Notes under the pieces: model-generated | What the model was told of the DNA's origin: nothing | What the model saw: the letters and a program-made list of their open reading frames with translations, nothing else | The model's database searches: none | Program-made: the position numbers and the translations under genes | Part shown: positions 1 to 8,099 of the stretch, piece after piece | How positions within the stretch are numbered: the first letter of the stretch is position 1 | Layout: each line of letters begins with the position of its first letter | Assembly (NCBI RefSeq): GCF_900116445.1 | Contig: NZ_FPBH01000021.1 | Coordinates: 62,001-126,000 of the forward strand | DNA: 64,000 nucleotides | Direction: 5' to 3' | Origin: Paraburkholderia aspalathi | GTDB lineage: Bacteria > Pseudomonadota > Gammaproteobacteria > Burkholderiales > Burkholderiaceae

Positions 1-1578
1 CCGGAAGCGGGCGCTGAGAATGTGACGCCGAACGTCGTTAGCACCGTCGGCACTGCTTCAGGGGCAACTGCGAAGTCCGCCACCGTCCCCGCCGCGCCGA
101 AGGCCTCGCTGCCGAACGCGCCCAAAGCGGCGCTGGCCGCACCCGCTGCCGCGTCGCTGCCGCAAGCGGTCAACACCGAGCAACCGAGCGCCCGCGCCGC
201 TGCAACGCGTCTCAGCGAAGACATCCGCGCCGATCTGCTCAAAGCCGCCGAAGCGCAAGCGCCGCGCACGATGGCCGAATCGAACCCCTGGCTGATCGAC
301 CACGCTCGCCGCATCGCCGCCGAACAGCAACCGCAAGGCGCGTACAGCGCGCGCCCCGCCGCGATGACACCCGCTGCTGCCATGGCCAAGGGCCTCGGCG
401 CCGCAGTGGAAGCCGGCCAACAGGCCTCGAAACCCGCCGCGCAGCAAGTCACCGATACGCCCGAATGGGCGCGTGAAGGCGCCCAACTCGCCGCGCGCCG
501 CGCCGCTCAGAAAGTGGCCGCATCGATGCCTGCCACCGACGACGCCCGCTCGCCCGCTTCGGTCGCCGAAGCGATCAAGACGCGCATGGAGCAGGTCGTC
601 AACGACACCGTGATGAGCGAGCTGTCGTCGATGCGCGGGATGATGGAAGAACACTTCGCCGGCCTCCTGTGGGGCGATCGTCAGCGCCGCAGCCCGGCGC
701 GCGCCGCGCTCACCAAGCACCTGTTCGCCGCCGGTTTCTCCGCGCAGCTCGTGCAGATGATGGTCGACAACCTGCCCGACGACGTCGACAACATGGAAGG
801 TGGCATGGAGTGGGTACGTTCGGTGCTCGAATCGAACCTGCCGGTGATGGAAGACGAAGACGCGCTGATGGAGCGCGGCGGCGTGTTCGCGCTGATGGGC
901 CCGACGGGCGTCGGCAAGACCACGACCACCGCCAAGCTCGCCGCGCGCTGCGTGATGCGCTTCGGCGCCAGCAAGGTGGCGCTCCTCACCACCGACAGCT
1001 ACCGGATCGGCGGCCACGAACAACTGCGCATCTTCGGCAAGATTCTCGGTGTCTCGGTTCACGCGGTGAAAGACGGCGGTGATCTGCAACTCGCGCTCTC
1101 CGAATTGCGCAACAAGCACATCGTGCTGATCGACACGATCGGCATGAGCCAGCGCGACCGCCTGGTCTCCGACCAGATCGCGATGCTGTGCCGCGCCGGT
1201 CAGCCGGTGCAGCGTCTCCTGCTGCTCAACGCGACGAGCCACGGCGATACGCTGAACGAAGTCGTGCAGGCCTATCAGCGCGCACCGGATCAACAGCCGC
1301 TCGCCGGCTGCATCCTGACCAAGCTCGACGAAGCCACCAATCTGGGCGGCGTGCTCGATACGGTGATCCGCTACAAGCTGCCGGTGCACTACGTGTCGAC
1401 CGGTCAGAAGGTGCCGGAAAACCTGTACGTCGCAACGAAGAAATTCCTGATCAAGAGTACGTTCTGCATCCCGCGCGACAACTCCCCATTCGTGCCGCAC
1501 GACGACGACATTCCGGCGTTGCTGTCCGCGCTGTCGGCGCGTTCGACGGCCGAACTGCACGAGGTTCGCTTTGGATAA
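1..1578 (+). CDS. flhF: FlhF, SRP-type GTPase for flagellar placement (5' end missing)
   Basis: The reading frame is open from the first base of the window, so the true start lies upstream; the GTG at 22 is not a convincing start. The visible 525 residues have a long Ala/Pro-rich N-terminal half and then an SRP-type GTPase (NG) domain. The P-loop GPTGVGKT is at visible residues about 300-307 (nt 898-921), the G3 motif DTIG at nt 1132, and the G4 motif TKLD at nt 1318. FlhF is the SRP54/FtsY-family GTPase that fixes where flagella form, usually by recruiting early basal-body parts to the membrane. It overlaps flhG by 8 bp, which fits translational coupling of the FlhF-FlhG pair. Identification is firm; only the length of the missing N-terminus is unknown. 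Confidence 0.95.
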   Translation, partial: PEAGAENVTPNVVSTVGTASGATAKSATVPAAPKASLPNAPKAALAAPAAASLPQAVNTEQPSARAAATRLSEDIRADLLKAAEAQAPRTMAESNPWLIDHARRIAAEQQPQGAYSARPAAMTPAAAMAKGLGAAVEAGQQASKPAAQQVTDTPEWAREGAQLAARRAAQKVAASMPATDDARSPASVAEAIKTRMEQVVNDTVMSELSSMRGMMEEHFAGLLWGDRQRRSPARAALTKHLFAAGFSAQLVQMMVDNLPDDVDNMEGGMEWVRSVLESNLPVMEDEDALMERGGVFALMGPTGVGKTTTTAKLAARCVMRFGASKVALLTTDSYRIGGHEQLRIFGKILGVSVHAVKDGGDLQLALSELRNKHIVLIDTIGMSQRDRLVSDQIAMLCRAGQPVQRLLLLNATSHGDTLNEVVQAYQRAPDQQPLAGCILTKLDEATNLGGVLDTVIRYKLPVHYVSTGQKVPENLYVATKKFLIKSTFCIPRDNSPFVPHDDDIPALLSALSARSTAELHEVRFG

Positions 1579-2440
1579 GTTCATGTCGGATCAGGCAGAA
1601 GGACTGCGGCGGTTGTTGGCCCGTAGCGGCTCGCGCGTGATTGCGGTGACGGGCGGCTCGGCCAACGTCGGCTGTACGACGACGGTAGTGAACCTCGCCG
1701 CGGCGCTCGCGCAGCAAGGCAAGGACGTGCTGGTGATCGACGAGTGCCTCGGCGAGAAATCGGTGAGCGCGATGCTCGGCGGCGTGCGCGGGGCAGGCAA
1801 TTTTGCGGCGGTGATGCGCGGCGAGATGACGCTCGACGATGCCGCCGCGCGCCACGCGCTGGGCTTCTCCGTGCTGGCCGCCTCGCGCAACAACCGCGAA
1901 GGCCGCACGGCCGCGCAATTCGACGTGTTGCTGCGCGGTTCCGCCGACATCGTGCTGATCGATGCGCAACTCGACGAACACGGCCACCTGTCGCCGCTCG
2001 CGATGCAGGCGCACGACCTGATGATCGTAACAAGGGTGGCCGCGCAAGCGATCACCGAGGCGTACGCGTGCATGAAGCGTCTGCATTACGCGCACGCCAC
2101 CGCGCAGTTTCGCGTGCTGGTGAACCACGTGCAGAGCGTGGAAGACGCGCACACCGCCTTTGTTAACCTGGCCGGCGTGGCGGGACGCTACCTGACGGTG
2201 GCGCTGGAAGACGCCGGTTGCATAGCCGCCGATGTGCGGATGGCGCGAGCCCTGGAGTTGTCGCGGTGTGTCGTCGATGCGTTCCCATCGACACCGGCCG
2301 CGCGCGACTTCCGGCACCTTGCCGCCGAATTGCAGTACTGGCCGATGCGGCCAGCGATGTCGTCGCAAGCGCCGTGGATGGCGCCTGCGACAGTTACAGC
2401 GGCGCAACACGCCGACCAACCGTCTGCGCAGCACGCCTGA
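1571..2440 (+). CDS. flhG: FlhG (FleN/YlxH), MinD-like flagellar number regulator with altered P-loop
   Basis: A 289-residue MinD/ParA-like protein. I chose the TTG at 1571 because GAGG lies 6 nt upstream; ATG at 1583 is the alternative. The N-terminal SDQAEGLRRL matches the DQAxxLR helix by which FlhG proteins stimulate FlhF GTPase activity. The P-loop is unusual: where MinD/FlhG proteins have KGGVGKT, this one has SANVGCT (Ser30 to Thr36), so both the signature Lys and the P-loop Lys are gone. VLVID and DIVLID still mark the Walker A'/B strands. In other bacteria FlhG limits flagellar number by acting on FlhF. It sits between flhF (8-bp overlap) and fliA (28-bp gap), presumably in one operon. 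Function is inferred from family and position, and ATP binding is doubtful. Confidence 0.9.
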   Translation: MDKFMSDQAEGLRRLLARSGSRVIAVTGGSANVGCTTTVVNLAAALAQQGKDVLVIDECLGEKSVSAMLGGVRGAGNFAAVMRGEMTLDDAAARHALGFSVLAASRNNREGRTAAQFDVLLRGSADIVLIDAQLDEHGHLSPLAMQAHDLMIVTRVAAQAITEAYACMKRLHYAHATAQFRVLVNHVQSVEDAHTAFVNLAGVAGRYLTVALEDAGCIAADVRMARALELSRCVVDAFPSTPAARDFRHLAAELQYWPMRPAMSSQAPWMAPATVTAAQHADQPSAQHA

Positions 2441-2468
2441 GAGGCGGCACAAGGACAAGGGGAGCACG

Positions 2469-3203
2469 ATGTATAACGCTCAGGGAAAGATTTCCCAAGC
2501 CGAAGTTCTGACGAAGTACGCGCCTCTCGTGCGTCGCCTCGGCTTGCAGCTCGTTGCCAAGATGCCGGCAAGCGTCGATCTCGACGACCTGATCCAGGCC
2601 GGCATGATCGGACTGCTGGACGCGGCGAGCCGCTACAAGGAAGACCAGGGCGCGCAGTTCGAGACTTACGCCAGCCAGCGGATTCGCGGCGCGATGCTCG
2701 ACGAGTTGCGCAGCAACGACTGGTTGCCGCGCAGCTTGCGGCGCACGTCGCGCGAAGTCGAATCTGCCGTTCACAAGGTCGAACAGAATCTGGGCCGCTC
2801 GGCGAGCGAAACGGAGATCGCCGAGCATCTGCAAATGCCGCTCGACGAGTACCAGTCGATGCTCCAGGATCTGCACGGCAGCCAGCTGATCTATTACGAA
2901 GACTTCGACCGCTCCGCGGACGACGAACCGTTTCTCGACCGTTACTGTGTCGATCATTCGGACCCGCTGTCGGCGCTGCTGGACGACAGCCTGCGCTCGG
3001 CGCTGGTCGAGGCGATCGACCGCCTGCCGGAACGCGAGAAGCTGCTGATGTCGCTGTACTACGAGCGCGGTATGAACCTGCGCGAAATCGGCGCGGTGAT
3101 GGAAGTCAGCGAATCGCGGGTGTGCCAGTTGCACAGCCAGGCGGTGGCGCGCTTGCGCACGCGCCTGCGCGAAATGGCCTGGGCGAACGCCGAGGCGACT
3201 TGA
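2469..3203 (+). CDS. fliA: FliA, flagellar RNA polymerase sigma factor sigma-28
   Basis: A 244-residue sigma-28. The frame stays open far upstream, but ATG 2469 is preceded by AAGGGGAG and gives the normal FliA length and N-terminus (MYNAQGKISQAEVL). Sigma region 2 is seen as DLDDLIQAGMIGLLDA and FETYASQRIRGAMLDEL. Region 3 is in the middle, and region 4 ends with EREKLLMSLYYERGMNLREIG and a helix-turn-helix (ESRVCQLHSQAVARLR). It directs transcription of late flagellar genes and is held inactive by FlgM, encoded at 4700-5053. Four matching promoters are found in this window (5082, 15249, 16244 and 33203), so its local regulon can be read directly. Confidence 0.96.
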   Translation: MYNAQGKISQAEVLTKYAPLVRRLGLQLVAKMPASVDLDDLIQAGMIGLLDAASRYKEDQGAQFETYASQRIRGAMLDELRSNDWLPRSLRRTSREVESAVHKVEQNLGRSASETEIAEHLQMPLDEYQSMLQDLHGSQLIYYEDFDRSADDEPFLDRYCVDHSDPLSALLDDSLRSALVEAIDRLPEREKLLMSLYYERGMNLREIGAVMEVSESRVCQLHSQAVARLRTRLREMAWANAEAT

Positions 3204-3260
3204 GCTGAGATGGATGGCTGGCCGGCGGTGCGCACAACGTCCGCCTGGTCTTTTCTCCTG

Positions 3261-3671
3261 TTACGCGTCTGCCATCTCATGCTCCGCGGCCAGCGCGAGA
3301 AACGCTGAACGCGACATGCCACGCGCCTGGGCGTAGGTGTCAATATCCTGGACCAGTGCCTCAGGCAGTGAGATGTTGATACGCACCGCCTTCTTCAACG
3401 CCGGAATATTCCGCGTTGTCACGAAACCCCACGTGAAACCTGAGTAGTCCGGATTACGCCGATGCTCGTCCAGCGTCAGCCGTTCGGGAATCGGCAACCC
3501 TTCGTCGAGCAGCGTATCCAGATGCGCCTCGATCGCCTCCTTCGCGTTCGCGTAGGCTTCTTCCAGCGAATCTCCCGCCGAATGACAACCCGGAATATCG
3601 GGAACGACCACGCCGAACGCTTGATGCGTGTCACCGGGTTCGATCGCGATCGGGAAAATCAGGTTCTTCAT
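3261..3671 (-). CDS. hicB: HicB-family antitoxin
   Basis: A 136-residue protein. The N-terminal half is a degraded RNase-H-like HicB fold (FGVVVPDIPGCHSAGDSLEEAYANAKEAIEAHLD) and the C-terminus is a ribbon-helix-helix DNA-binding domain (VRINISLPEALVQDIDTYAQARGMSRSAFL). Its ATG overlaps the hicA stop by 4 bp, the usual toxin-first HicAB layout. HicB neutralises HicA and normally represses its own promoter through the RHH domain. The pair points left, opposite to flhF-flhG-fliA, and lies between fliA and flgN. It is therefore an insertion into an otherwise purely flagellar locus rather than part of a flagellar operon. Confidence 0.9.
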   Translation of the reverse strand: MKNLIFPIAIEPGDTHQAFGVVVPDIPGCHSAGDSLEEAYANAKEAIEAHLDTLLDEGLPIPERLTLDEHRRNPDYSGFTWGFVTTRNIPALKKAVRINISLPEALVQDIDTYAQARGMSRSAFLALAAEHEMADA

Positions 3672-3850
3672 TTCAGGCCTGCCTGTTTCAAGATGCTGTT
3701 CAGTGTGCCGGGCGGAAGATCTTTCTTCGGATGCGGGATGGTCACGAGACCGGCTTTTACCGCGTGCCGGAAATGGTGGTGGCTGCCCGATATGCGGATC
3801 AGCCGCCAACCATCGGCTTGAATTACTTTGACGACCTCGGCACTGTTCAT
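3668..3850 (-). CDS. hicA: HicA-family mRNA interferase toxin
   Basis: A 60-residue HicA toxin with a dsRBD-like fold. The family core is plain: GWRLIRISGSHHHFRH with the catalytic His at residue 24, then GLVTIPHPKKDLPPGTLNSILKQAGL. HicA cleaves mRNA and tmRNA when HicB is depleted. Reading leftward, the ATG is preceded by GAGGAG about 6 nt upstream. Further upstream (3861-3880) TATAGT with a TG extension could be the -10 box, but no good -35 is visible. The toxin looks intact. Confidence 0.9.
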   Translation of the reverse strand: MNSAEVVKVIQADGWRLIRISGSHHHFRHAVKAGLVTIPHPKKDLPPGTLNSILKQAGLK

Positions 3851-4070
3851 ACTGCACTCCTCGAACTATACACACGATTACACAACCTCGCTAGTGGGTA
3901 ACGTTCCGCCTGGTTCGTCGAAGGCAGCCTTGAAAGCTGCGCGTGACGGCGGATGGGCCCAGTGGGGGAAGCCGTGATTTCAACGTGGCGGAGGATTTCG
4001 CGCTACCTGGCCGGATGGCTAACGCGCGTTGGAGGCGGGCTTGGGCGCCCTGTGCGGGAAGGGGAAAACA

Positions 4071-4099
4071 AAAAGGGCTCGTCAAAGACGAGCCCTTTT
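4071..4099 (-). terminator. Rho-independent terminator after flgN
   Basis: A perfect 13-bp stem (4071-4083 with 4087-4099) and a 3-nt loop. Read on the minus strand it is followed by TTTTTGTTTT, so it should end the flgA-flgM-flgN transcripts. The rest of 3851-4158 holds only the presumed hicA promoter and no convincing gene. Confidence 0.88.
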
Positions 4100-4158
4100 G
4101 CTCAAAGCAATCTACTCAAGTGCGTCGGCGCGGGAAACGCGCCGCTCCAACGAAATTT

Positions 4159-4605
4159 TCAGGCCGCGGGACGCGCGGGAATCCGGCCGTCCGGTCCGTA
4201 GAAACCGACCTTCTGCGGCACGGCCACCTGCAGCGCCGTCAGTGCGCGCTGGTTGTAGTCCATCCGCACGCGGATCAGTTCACCGTTACTCGTATTGAAG
4301 CGTCGCGCCCGCTCGGCGGCCTTTTGCAGCAGCGCCCATTGGTCGGCGAGCCGCGCATCCGCGCTGGCCGCGAGCTCCATGCCGGGCCAGCCGGCCGGAA
4401 GGCCCATTTCCGCAAGCAGCGTGTCACGGGTGGTCTCGAGCCTGGCGAGCAGGCCGATCAGTTCGGTTTTCTTCTCGACGATCGGCGGCAGTAGTTCCAG
4501 CGGCGACAAGGCAGTCAGCGCCTTGGTCTCGAGCGTCAGAATCGAGGCAAACGCCTCGACAGCCGAATATTCTTCGATGAGGGTGGCAAGCAGGGCGTCT
4601 TTCAT
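4159..4605 (-). CDS. flgN: FlgN, chaperone for hook-associated proteins
   Basis: A 148-residue, mostly helical FlgN-type protein beginning MKDALLATLIEEYSAVEAFASIL. FlgN is a cytoplasmic type III export chaperone that binds FlgK and FlgL, the hook-filament junction proteins encoded at 16328-19541, and keeps them export-competent. The gene follows flgM by 94 bp on the same strand, the standard flgM-flgN order, and ends about 60 bp before a strong terminator. Sequence conservation in this family is low, so the call relies on length, helix pattern and the flgA-flgM-flgN context. Confidence 0.88.
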   Translation of the reverse strand: MKDALLATLIEEYSAVEAFASILTLETKALTALSPLELLPPIVEKKTELIGLLARLETTRDTLLAEMGLPAGWPGMELAASADARLADQWALLQKAAERARRFNTSNGELIRVRMDYNQRALTALQVAVPQKVGFYGPDGRIPARPAA

Positions 4606-4699
4606 CTCAACAACTCGCTGAACACGACGGCTCGCGCATGATTCACGAGCCGGGTTTGTCGAATGCCGCCCGGCAATTCACCGTACTTCGATGCGTCGA

Positions 4700-5053
4700 T
4701 TAGTTGCCGGTCGACGAGGTTTTGCTTTGCAACAGTTCGCGCGCGGTATTCAGCACGCCGTCGGCGATCTTGCTGGAATCGATCTTCAGCGAGCCGTCCT
4801 TGATGGCTGCCTTGATCGACTCGACGTGCGCCGTGTCGATATCGGCCGAGCCGGACGCCGCGAGGCTGCGCAGATGCTGCGACAGACCCGACAGGCTGAC
4901 GCTGGCGTCGCCCGAACCGCTGGTAGTGGGCTGCGAGGTCGTGCCCGCAGTCTGTGCGTTGCCGTTCGCGGTCGTCGCGTCGCTTTGCTGCGAGCGCGAC
5001 AGGGCGTCTTTCAACGTCGGCAGATTCGAATTGGTTGTGGAATCGACTTTCAC
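4700..5053 (-). CDS. flgM: FlgM, anti-sigma-28 factor
   Basis: A 117-residue FlgM starting at GTG (MKVDSTTNSNLP), with AGGAAG 8 nt upstream. The first half is Ser/Thr/Gln-rich and probably disordered, as usual for FlgM, which is exported unfolded. The C-terminal part (HVESIKAAIKDGSLKIDSSKIADGVLNTARELL) is the sigma-28-binding helical segment. FlgM holds FliA inactive until the hook is complete and FlgM is secreted. A sigma-28 promoter lies 28 nt upstream of the start codon, so flgM-flgN can be transcribed by FliA as well as from flgA, giving negative feedback. Confidence 0.92.
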   Translation of the reverse strand: MKVDSTTNSNLPTLKDALSRSQQSDATTANGNAQTAGTTSQPTTSGSGDASVSLSGLSQHLRSLAASGSADIDTAHVESIKAAIKDGSLKIDSSKIADGVLNTARELLQSKTSSTGN

Positions 5054-5081
5054 GATGGGCTTCCTGAACGATTTGATCTTG

Positions 5082-5109
5082 ATAACGGCAAGCGCTGATC
5101 AAAACTTTA
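5082..5109 (-). promoter_or_regulatory. Sigma-28 (FliA) promoter for flgM-flgN
   Basis: On the minus strand TAAAGTTT (5109-5102), a 12-nt spacer and GCCGTTAT (5089-5082) match the FliA consensus TAAAGTTT-N11-GCCGATAA at 8/8 and 6/8 positions. The promoter is just upstream of the flgM GTG and internal to the flgA-flgM interval. Confidence 0.82.
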
Positions 5110-5251
5110 GCGCAATCGCTCCAGGTTTTGCCTCGTCTTTCAAGTCGATCCGGCCCCACGACGGGTTCGACATCCACTGCGCCAGCCGTGCCGGCCGCCG
5201 CGCGTGAATCCACGCTAGCGGACGGGTTGCCTGGCTTACAGTCGGCCCGCT

Positions 5252-6787
5252 TCACAACTGAATCTCCACCGTCGAACCATCCTTGACGATGCCGGAGATG
5301 ATCTGGCCGTTGGCCGTCTTCACCCGCACTTGCTGGCCCGGCGACGCGTTGTTCATCGCGCTGCCTTCGGCCGAAATCGCAAAACCGTCGCCCGCTGCGA
5401 CCACTCGCACCGTTTGTCCGATCGACACCGACGACGCGCTTTTCAGCATGTCGCGGCGCAGCGGCATGCCGCCGGCGATGCGCACGAGCGACACCGAGCC
5501 GACTACTTGTGACGGATCCGTGACGATCGCCTGCGGCAAACCGGTCAGGTCGCCGTCGCGTGCGACGAGGTCGGCGGAGGTGAACACTTCGCCTGGCGCC
5601 ATTGCACGGGCGGCCAGATAGTAGGTGGCGCGCAGCGAAATGCGCGCTTGCAGATAGATGGTCCACGGCCGTTCGCCGGCGCAGCGTACCCCGACGGTCA
5701 TGCGGCCCCACAAGCGCGCGCCGCTGGGCATGAAAGGTTCGAGCATCGTGCAGGCCGCGAGTCCGCGCGGAAACGCCGGCGCGACGGTGATTTCGACCTT
5801 GCCGGGCAAGCCCGCCGATTGCTGCTGCAGGAAGGCGAGCGCCGCACTGCGAATCGCCTCGGAGTCTTGCTGGCCGGCCAGCGGGACGGGTTGCGCCACC
5901 GCTGCGGGCCGCAGATTCTGCTGCGCGACAGCCGGCGCCACCTGACGCATCGACGGCGTGCGGGCGATGGTGGCCGGCGGCGTCGGCATCGGCGCGGATG
6001 TCGGCGCGGCTACCGCCGTGGTCACGATGGGTTTGCCGTTCGCGCCCAGTTGCGGCGGCTCGCCGCGCGAAGCAAGACTGTCGAAGCCACCGGATGCGGA
6101 CGCGGGCGTGCTGGCGGCTACGCCGTTAGGCGCATTGGCGACGACCGACTGCACACCGCCGGTTTGCCGCCCGGCATTGAGCGCCGGCGTCACCACAACC
6201 GGCACGACCTGACGCGTGCCCGGCGTCACATTGATACGCGCAATCCCGGCCGGCGGGTTAGTTGGCGCCGCAGCCGCATTGGCGTTTCCCGGCGCGGGAA
6301 TCGTCACGACTCCGTTCGCGTCCGGCTTGAAACTGGTACGGATCATTTGCGGCGCGGCAGGGGGCTCGCCTGCGCCCGGAATGACGATCGAGCCGCTCGC
6401 ATTGGCGGCGCGCGTGAATTGATCGGCGTCGCGCGCGACCGGCCCCGGCGTCAGCGACTGCGCGGTAGCGGCGGCGAGCGTCGCGGCGGAGCCCGTGCGT
6501 TTCACGGGCGTTGCCTCCATCTGCGCGGCCAGATCGTTGAGCGCGGCCGGATTCTTTTCGCCTGGCCCTGGAATTACGATCGGACCACCGGCGTCCTGAG
6601 CCTGCTGGGCCTGGGTCGAGGCCGGCAGCAGCACGATGCCGCCGGCGACCCATACGACGAGATTCACAACCAGACGCGCCAGAAGACGGGATGCACCACG
6701 CGAAGCACGCCGCACCGGGCCCGCACTCACGCGATGCGCCGCCACGCAGCTTGCGCGGTGCGTCGGATCGAAGGTGGGCTGGTCCAT
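5252..6787 (-). CDS. flgA: FlgA, P-ring assembly chaperone with a long N-terminal extension
   Basis: A 511-residue protein. I chose ATG 6787 because GGAG lies 7 nt upstream; an upstream in-frame start exists without such support. Residues about 40-62 form a hydrophobic signal segment (VVNLVVWVAGGIVLLPAS then TQAQ). The C-terminal 210 residues are a normal FlgA with its SAF-like domain: YYLAARAMAPGEVFTSADLV, then GGMPLRRDMLKS and GQTVRVVAAGDGFAISAEG. FlgA is the periplasmic chaperone for FlgI P-ring assembly. It is oddly long: enteric FlgA is about 220 residues. The extra 240 or so residues are Ala/Pro-rich and contain three copies of an [IV]xIP[GA]xGE/N motif. It heads a minus-strand unit with flgM and flgN and is divergent from flgB. 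Confidence 0.92.
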   Translation of the reverse strand: MDQPTFDPTHRASCVAAHRVSAGPVRRASRGASRLLARLVVNLVVWVAGGIVLLPASTQAQQAQDAGGPIVIPGPGEKNPAALNDLAAQMEATPVKRTGSAATLAAATAQSLTPGPVARDADQFTRAANASGSIVIPGAGEPPAAPQMIRTSFKPDANGVVTIPAPGNANAAAAPTNPPAGIARINVTPGTRQVVPVVVTPALNAGRQTGGVQSVVANAPNGVAASTPASASGGFDSLASRGEPPQLGANGKPIVTTAVAAPTSAPMPTPPATIARTPSMRQVAPAVAQQNLRPAAVAQPVPLAGQQDSEAIRSAALAFLQQQSAGLPGKVEITVAPAFPRGLAACTMLEPFMPSGARLWGRMTVGVRCAGERPWTIYLQARISLRATYYLAARAMAPGEVFTSADLVARDGDLTGLPQAIVTDPSQVVGSVSLVRIAGGMPLRRDMLKSASSVSIGQTVRVVAAGDGFAISAEGSAMNNASPGQQVRVKTANGQIISGIVKDGSTVEIQL

Positions 6788-7005
6788 CGTGTTTCTCCAT
6801 CGAATGCATCGGTACGCCTTGCATTCTAGTGAGCGGGCCCATTGCGCAAACGTTGAATAGAAGCCCCCTTTCCCGGTTATTCGTCCGATTGCCACTTGCG
6901 TTCGGCCCATAAGATGCACTTCATGCAAAAAGGTCTTCCCGGCCGACGCAATCCTTACGCGACGCACAAAACGGGAAGCCTCGGGAACGTTCTCCGGAGA
7001 TTTCT

Positions 7006-7500
7006 ATGCTGGACAAACTCGATGCCGAATTCGCCTTTGGCCGCCAGGCGCTCGATGTACGCGCTTACCGGCAGGAACTGCTGTCGTCGAATATCGCCAA
7101 CGCCGACACCCCCGGGTACAAGGCGCGCGACGTCGACTTCGCCTCGTCGCTGGCCGGCGCGCTGAAGAAGACCGGCGGCGGTGCGGGCACGGGCGCCTCG
7201 AACAACTCGACGCTCGCCATGACGCAGCCCGCAGGGGTGACGAGCGGCATGTCGATGGTGTCGACCGCGCCGGGTCACATGTCCGGCAAGACGACGCTGA
7301 CGCCGACCGGCGGTACGCCGGACGACTACGGCAATCTGCAGTACCGCATTCCGACGCAACCCGCGCTCGACGGCAACACGGTGGACATCGATACGGAGCG
7401 CGTGCAGTTCGCGGACAACACGTTGCACTTCGAATCGGGCATGACGGTGCTGTCAGGCCAGATCAAGACGATGCTCGCGGCAATCCAGTCGGGTTCGTAA
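7006..7500 (+). CDS. flgB: FlgB, proximal rod protein
   Basis: A 164-residue rod protein. It has the N-terminal rod motif RQELLSSNIANADTPGYKARDVDF and a C-terminal helix ending in LSGQIKTMLAAIQSG. GGAG lies upstream of ATG 7006. FlgB forms the most proximal part of the axial rod together with FlgC, FlgF and FlgG. The central region is a Gly/Thr-rich loop, slightly longer than in enteric FlgB. It is the first gene of flgBCDEFGHIJ and is separated from flgC by 163 bp that include a hairpin repeat. Confidence 0.95.
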   Translation: MLDKLDAEFAFGRQALDVRAYRQELLSSNIANADTPGYKARDVDFASSLAGALKKTGGGAGTGASNNSTLAMTQPAGVTSGMSMVSTAPGHMSGKTTLTPTGGTPDDYGNLQYRIPTQPALDGNTVDIDTERVQFADNTLHFESGMTVLSGQIKTMLAAIQSGS

Positions 7501-7601
7501 ATAGCCGGCACGACGATCGGCGCAGTACCAGATACGCAGTACGCAGGAACAAATCGCTACGGGATTTAACTTGAAATCGGGTCGAACCGTGCAACTGCGT
7601 T

Positions 7602-7645
7602 GCATGGGACCAGAGTAAGCGCTAAAGCGCTAACTCTGGTCGACA
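7602..7645 (+). repeat. Hairpin repeat, copy 1 (flgB-flgC gap)
   Basis: GACCAGAGTAAGCGCT, a 2-nt AA loop and AGCGCTAACTCTGGTC (7608-7641) pair at 15 of 16 positions. The hairpin is bracketed by gcatgg and gac. Two more copies lie at 11161-11250 in the flgF-flgG gap. A GGAGAGG ribosome site for flgC follows directly. There is no U-run, so it is not a standard terminator. Confidence 0.9.
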
Positions 7646-7663
7646 CAGGAGAGGTCAGGAAAC

Positions 7664-8089
7664 ATGCCATCTTTAATGAACATCTTTGGTGTTGCAGGCT
7701 CCGCGATGTCAGCGCAGTCGCAGCGGCTCAACGTGACGGCGTCGAATCTCGCCAACGCGGATAGCACGACCGGCCCGGACGGCCAGCCGTACAAGGCCAA
7801 GCAGGTCGTGTTCGCGGTCAGCCCGATCGGTGGCGCACGCACGGGCTCCGGTCAGCAGATCGGCGGCGTGCAGGTTACCGGTGTGGTCGACGACCCGACG
7901 CCCATGAAGACCGCCTACGACCCCGGCAACCCGGCGGCTAATTCAGACGGTTACGTCACGCTGCCTAACGTCGACCCGGTGCAGGAAATGGTCAACATGA
8001 TCTCGGCCTCGCGCTCGTACCAGGCCAACGTCGAGACCCTGAATACCGCCAAGACACTGATGTTGAAAACGCTCACGATCGGAACCTGA
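7664..8089 (+). CDS. flgC: FlgC, proximal rod protein
   Basis: A 141-residue FlgC. The N-terminal helix holds the rod motif VTASNLANADSTTGPDGQPYKAK, and the C-terminal domain reads PNVDPVQEMVNMISASRSYQANVETLNTAKTLM. GGAGAGG about 9 nt upstream of ATG 7664 is the likely ribosome site. FlgC assembles next to FlgB in the rod. The flgD start follows 10 bp after the stop. Confidence 0.96.
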   Translation: MPSLMNIFGVAGSAMSAQSQRLNVTASNLANADSTTGPDGQPYKAKQVVFAVSPIGGARTGSGQQIGGVQVTGVVDDPTPMKTAYDPGNPAANSDGYVTLPNVDPVQEMVNMISASRSYQANVETLNTAKTLMLKTLTIGT

Positions 8090-8099
8090 GGAGAATTCC

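Noticed and set aside
58..1584. Long 508-codon frame antisense to flhF
   Set aside because: His/Arg/Gly-rich composition expected from the complement of GC3-biased DNA; no domain and no ribosome site.
6895..6915. Sigma-70-like TTGCCA / TAAGAT before flgB
   Set aside because: The 15-nt spacer is too short and no activator site could be confirmed.
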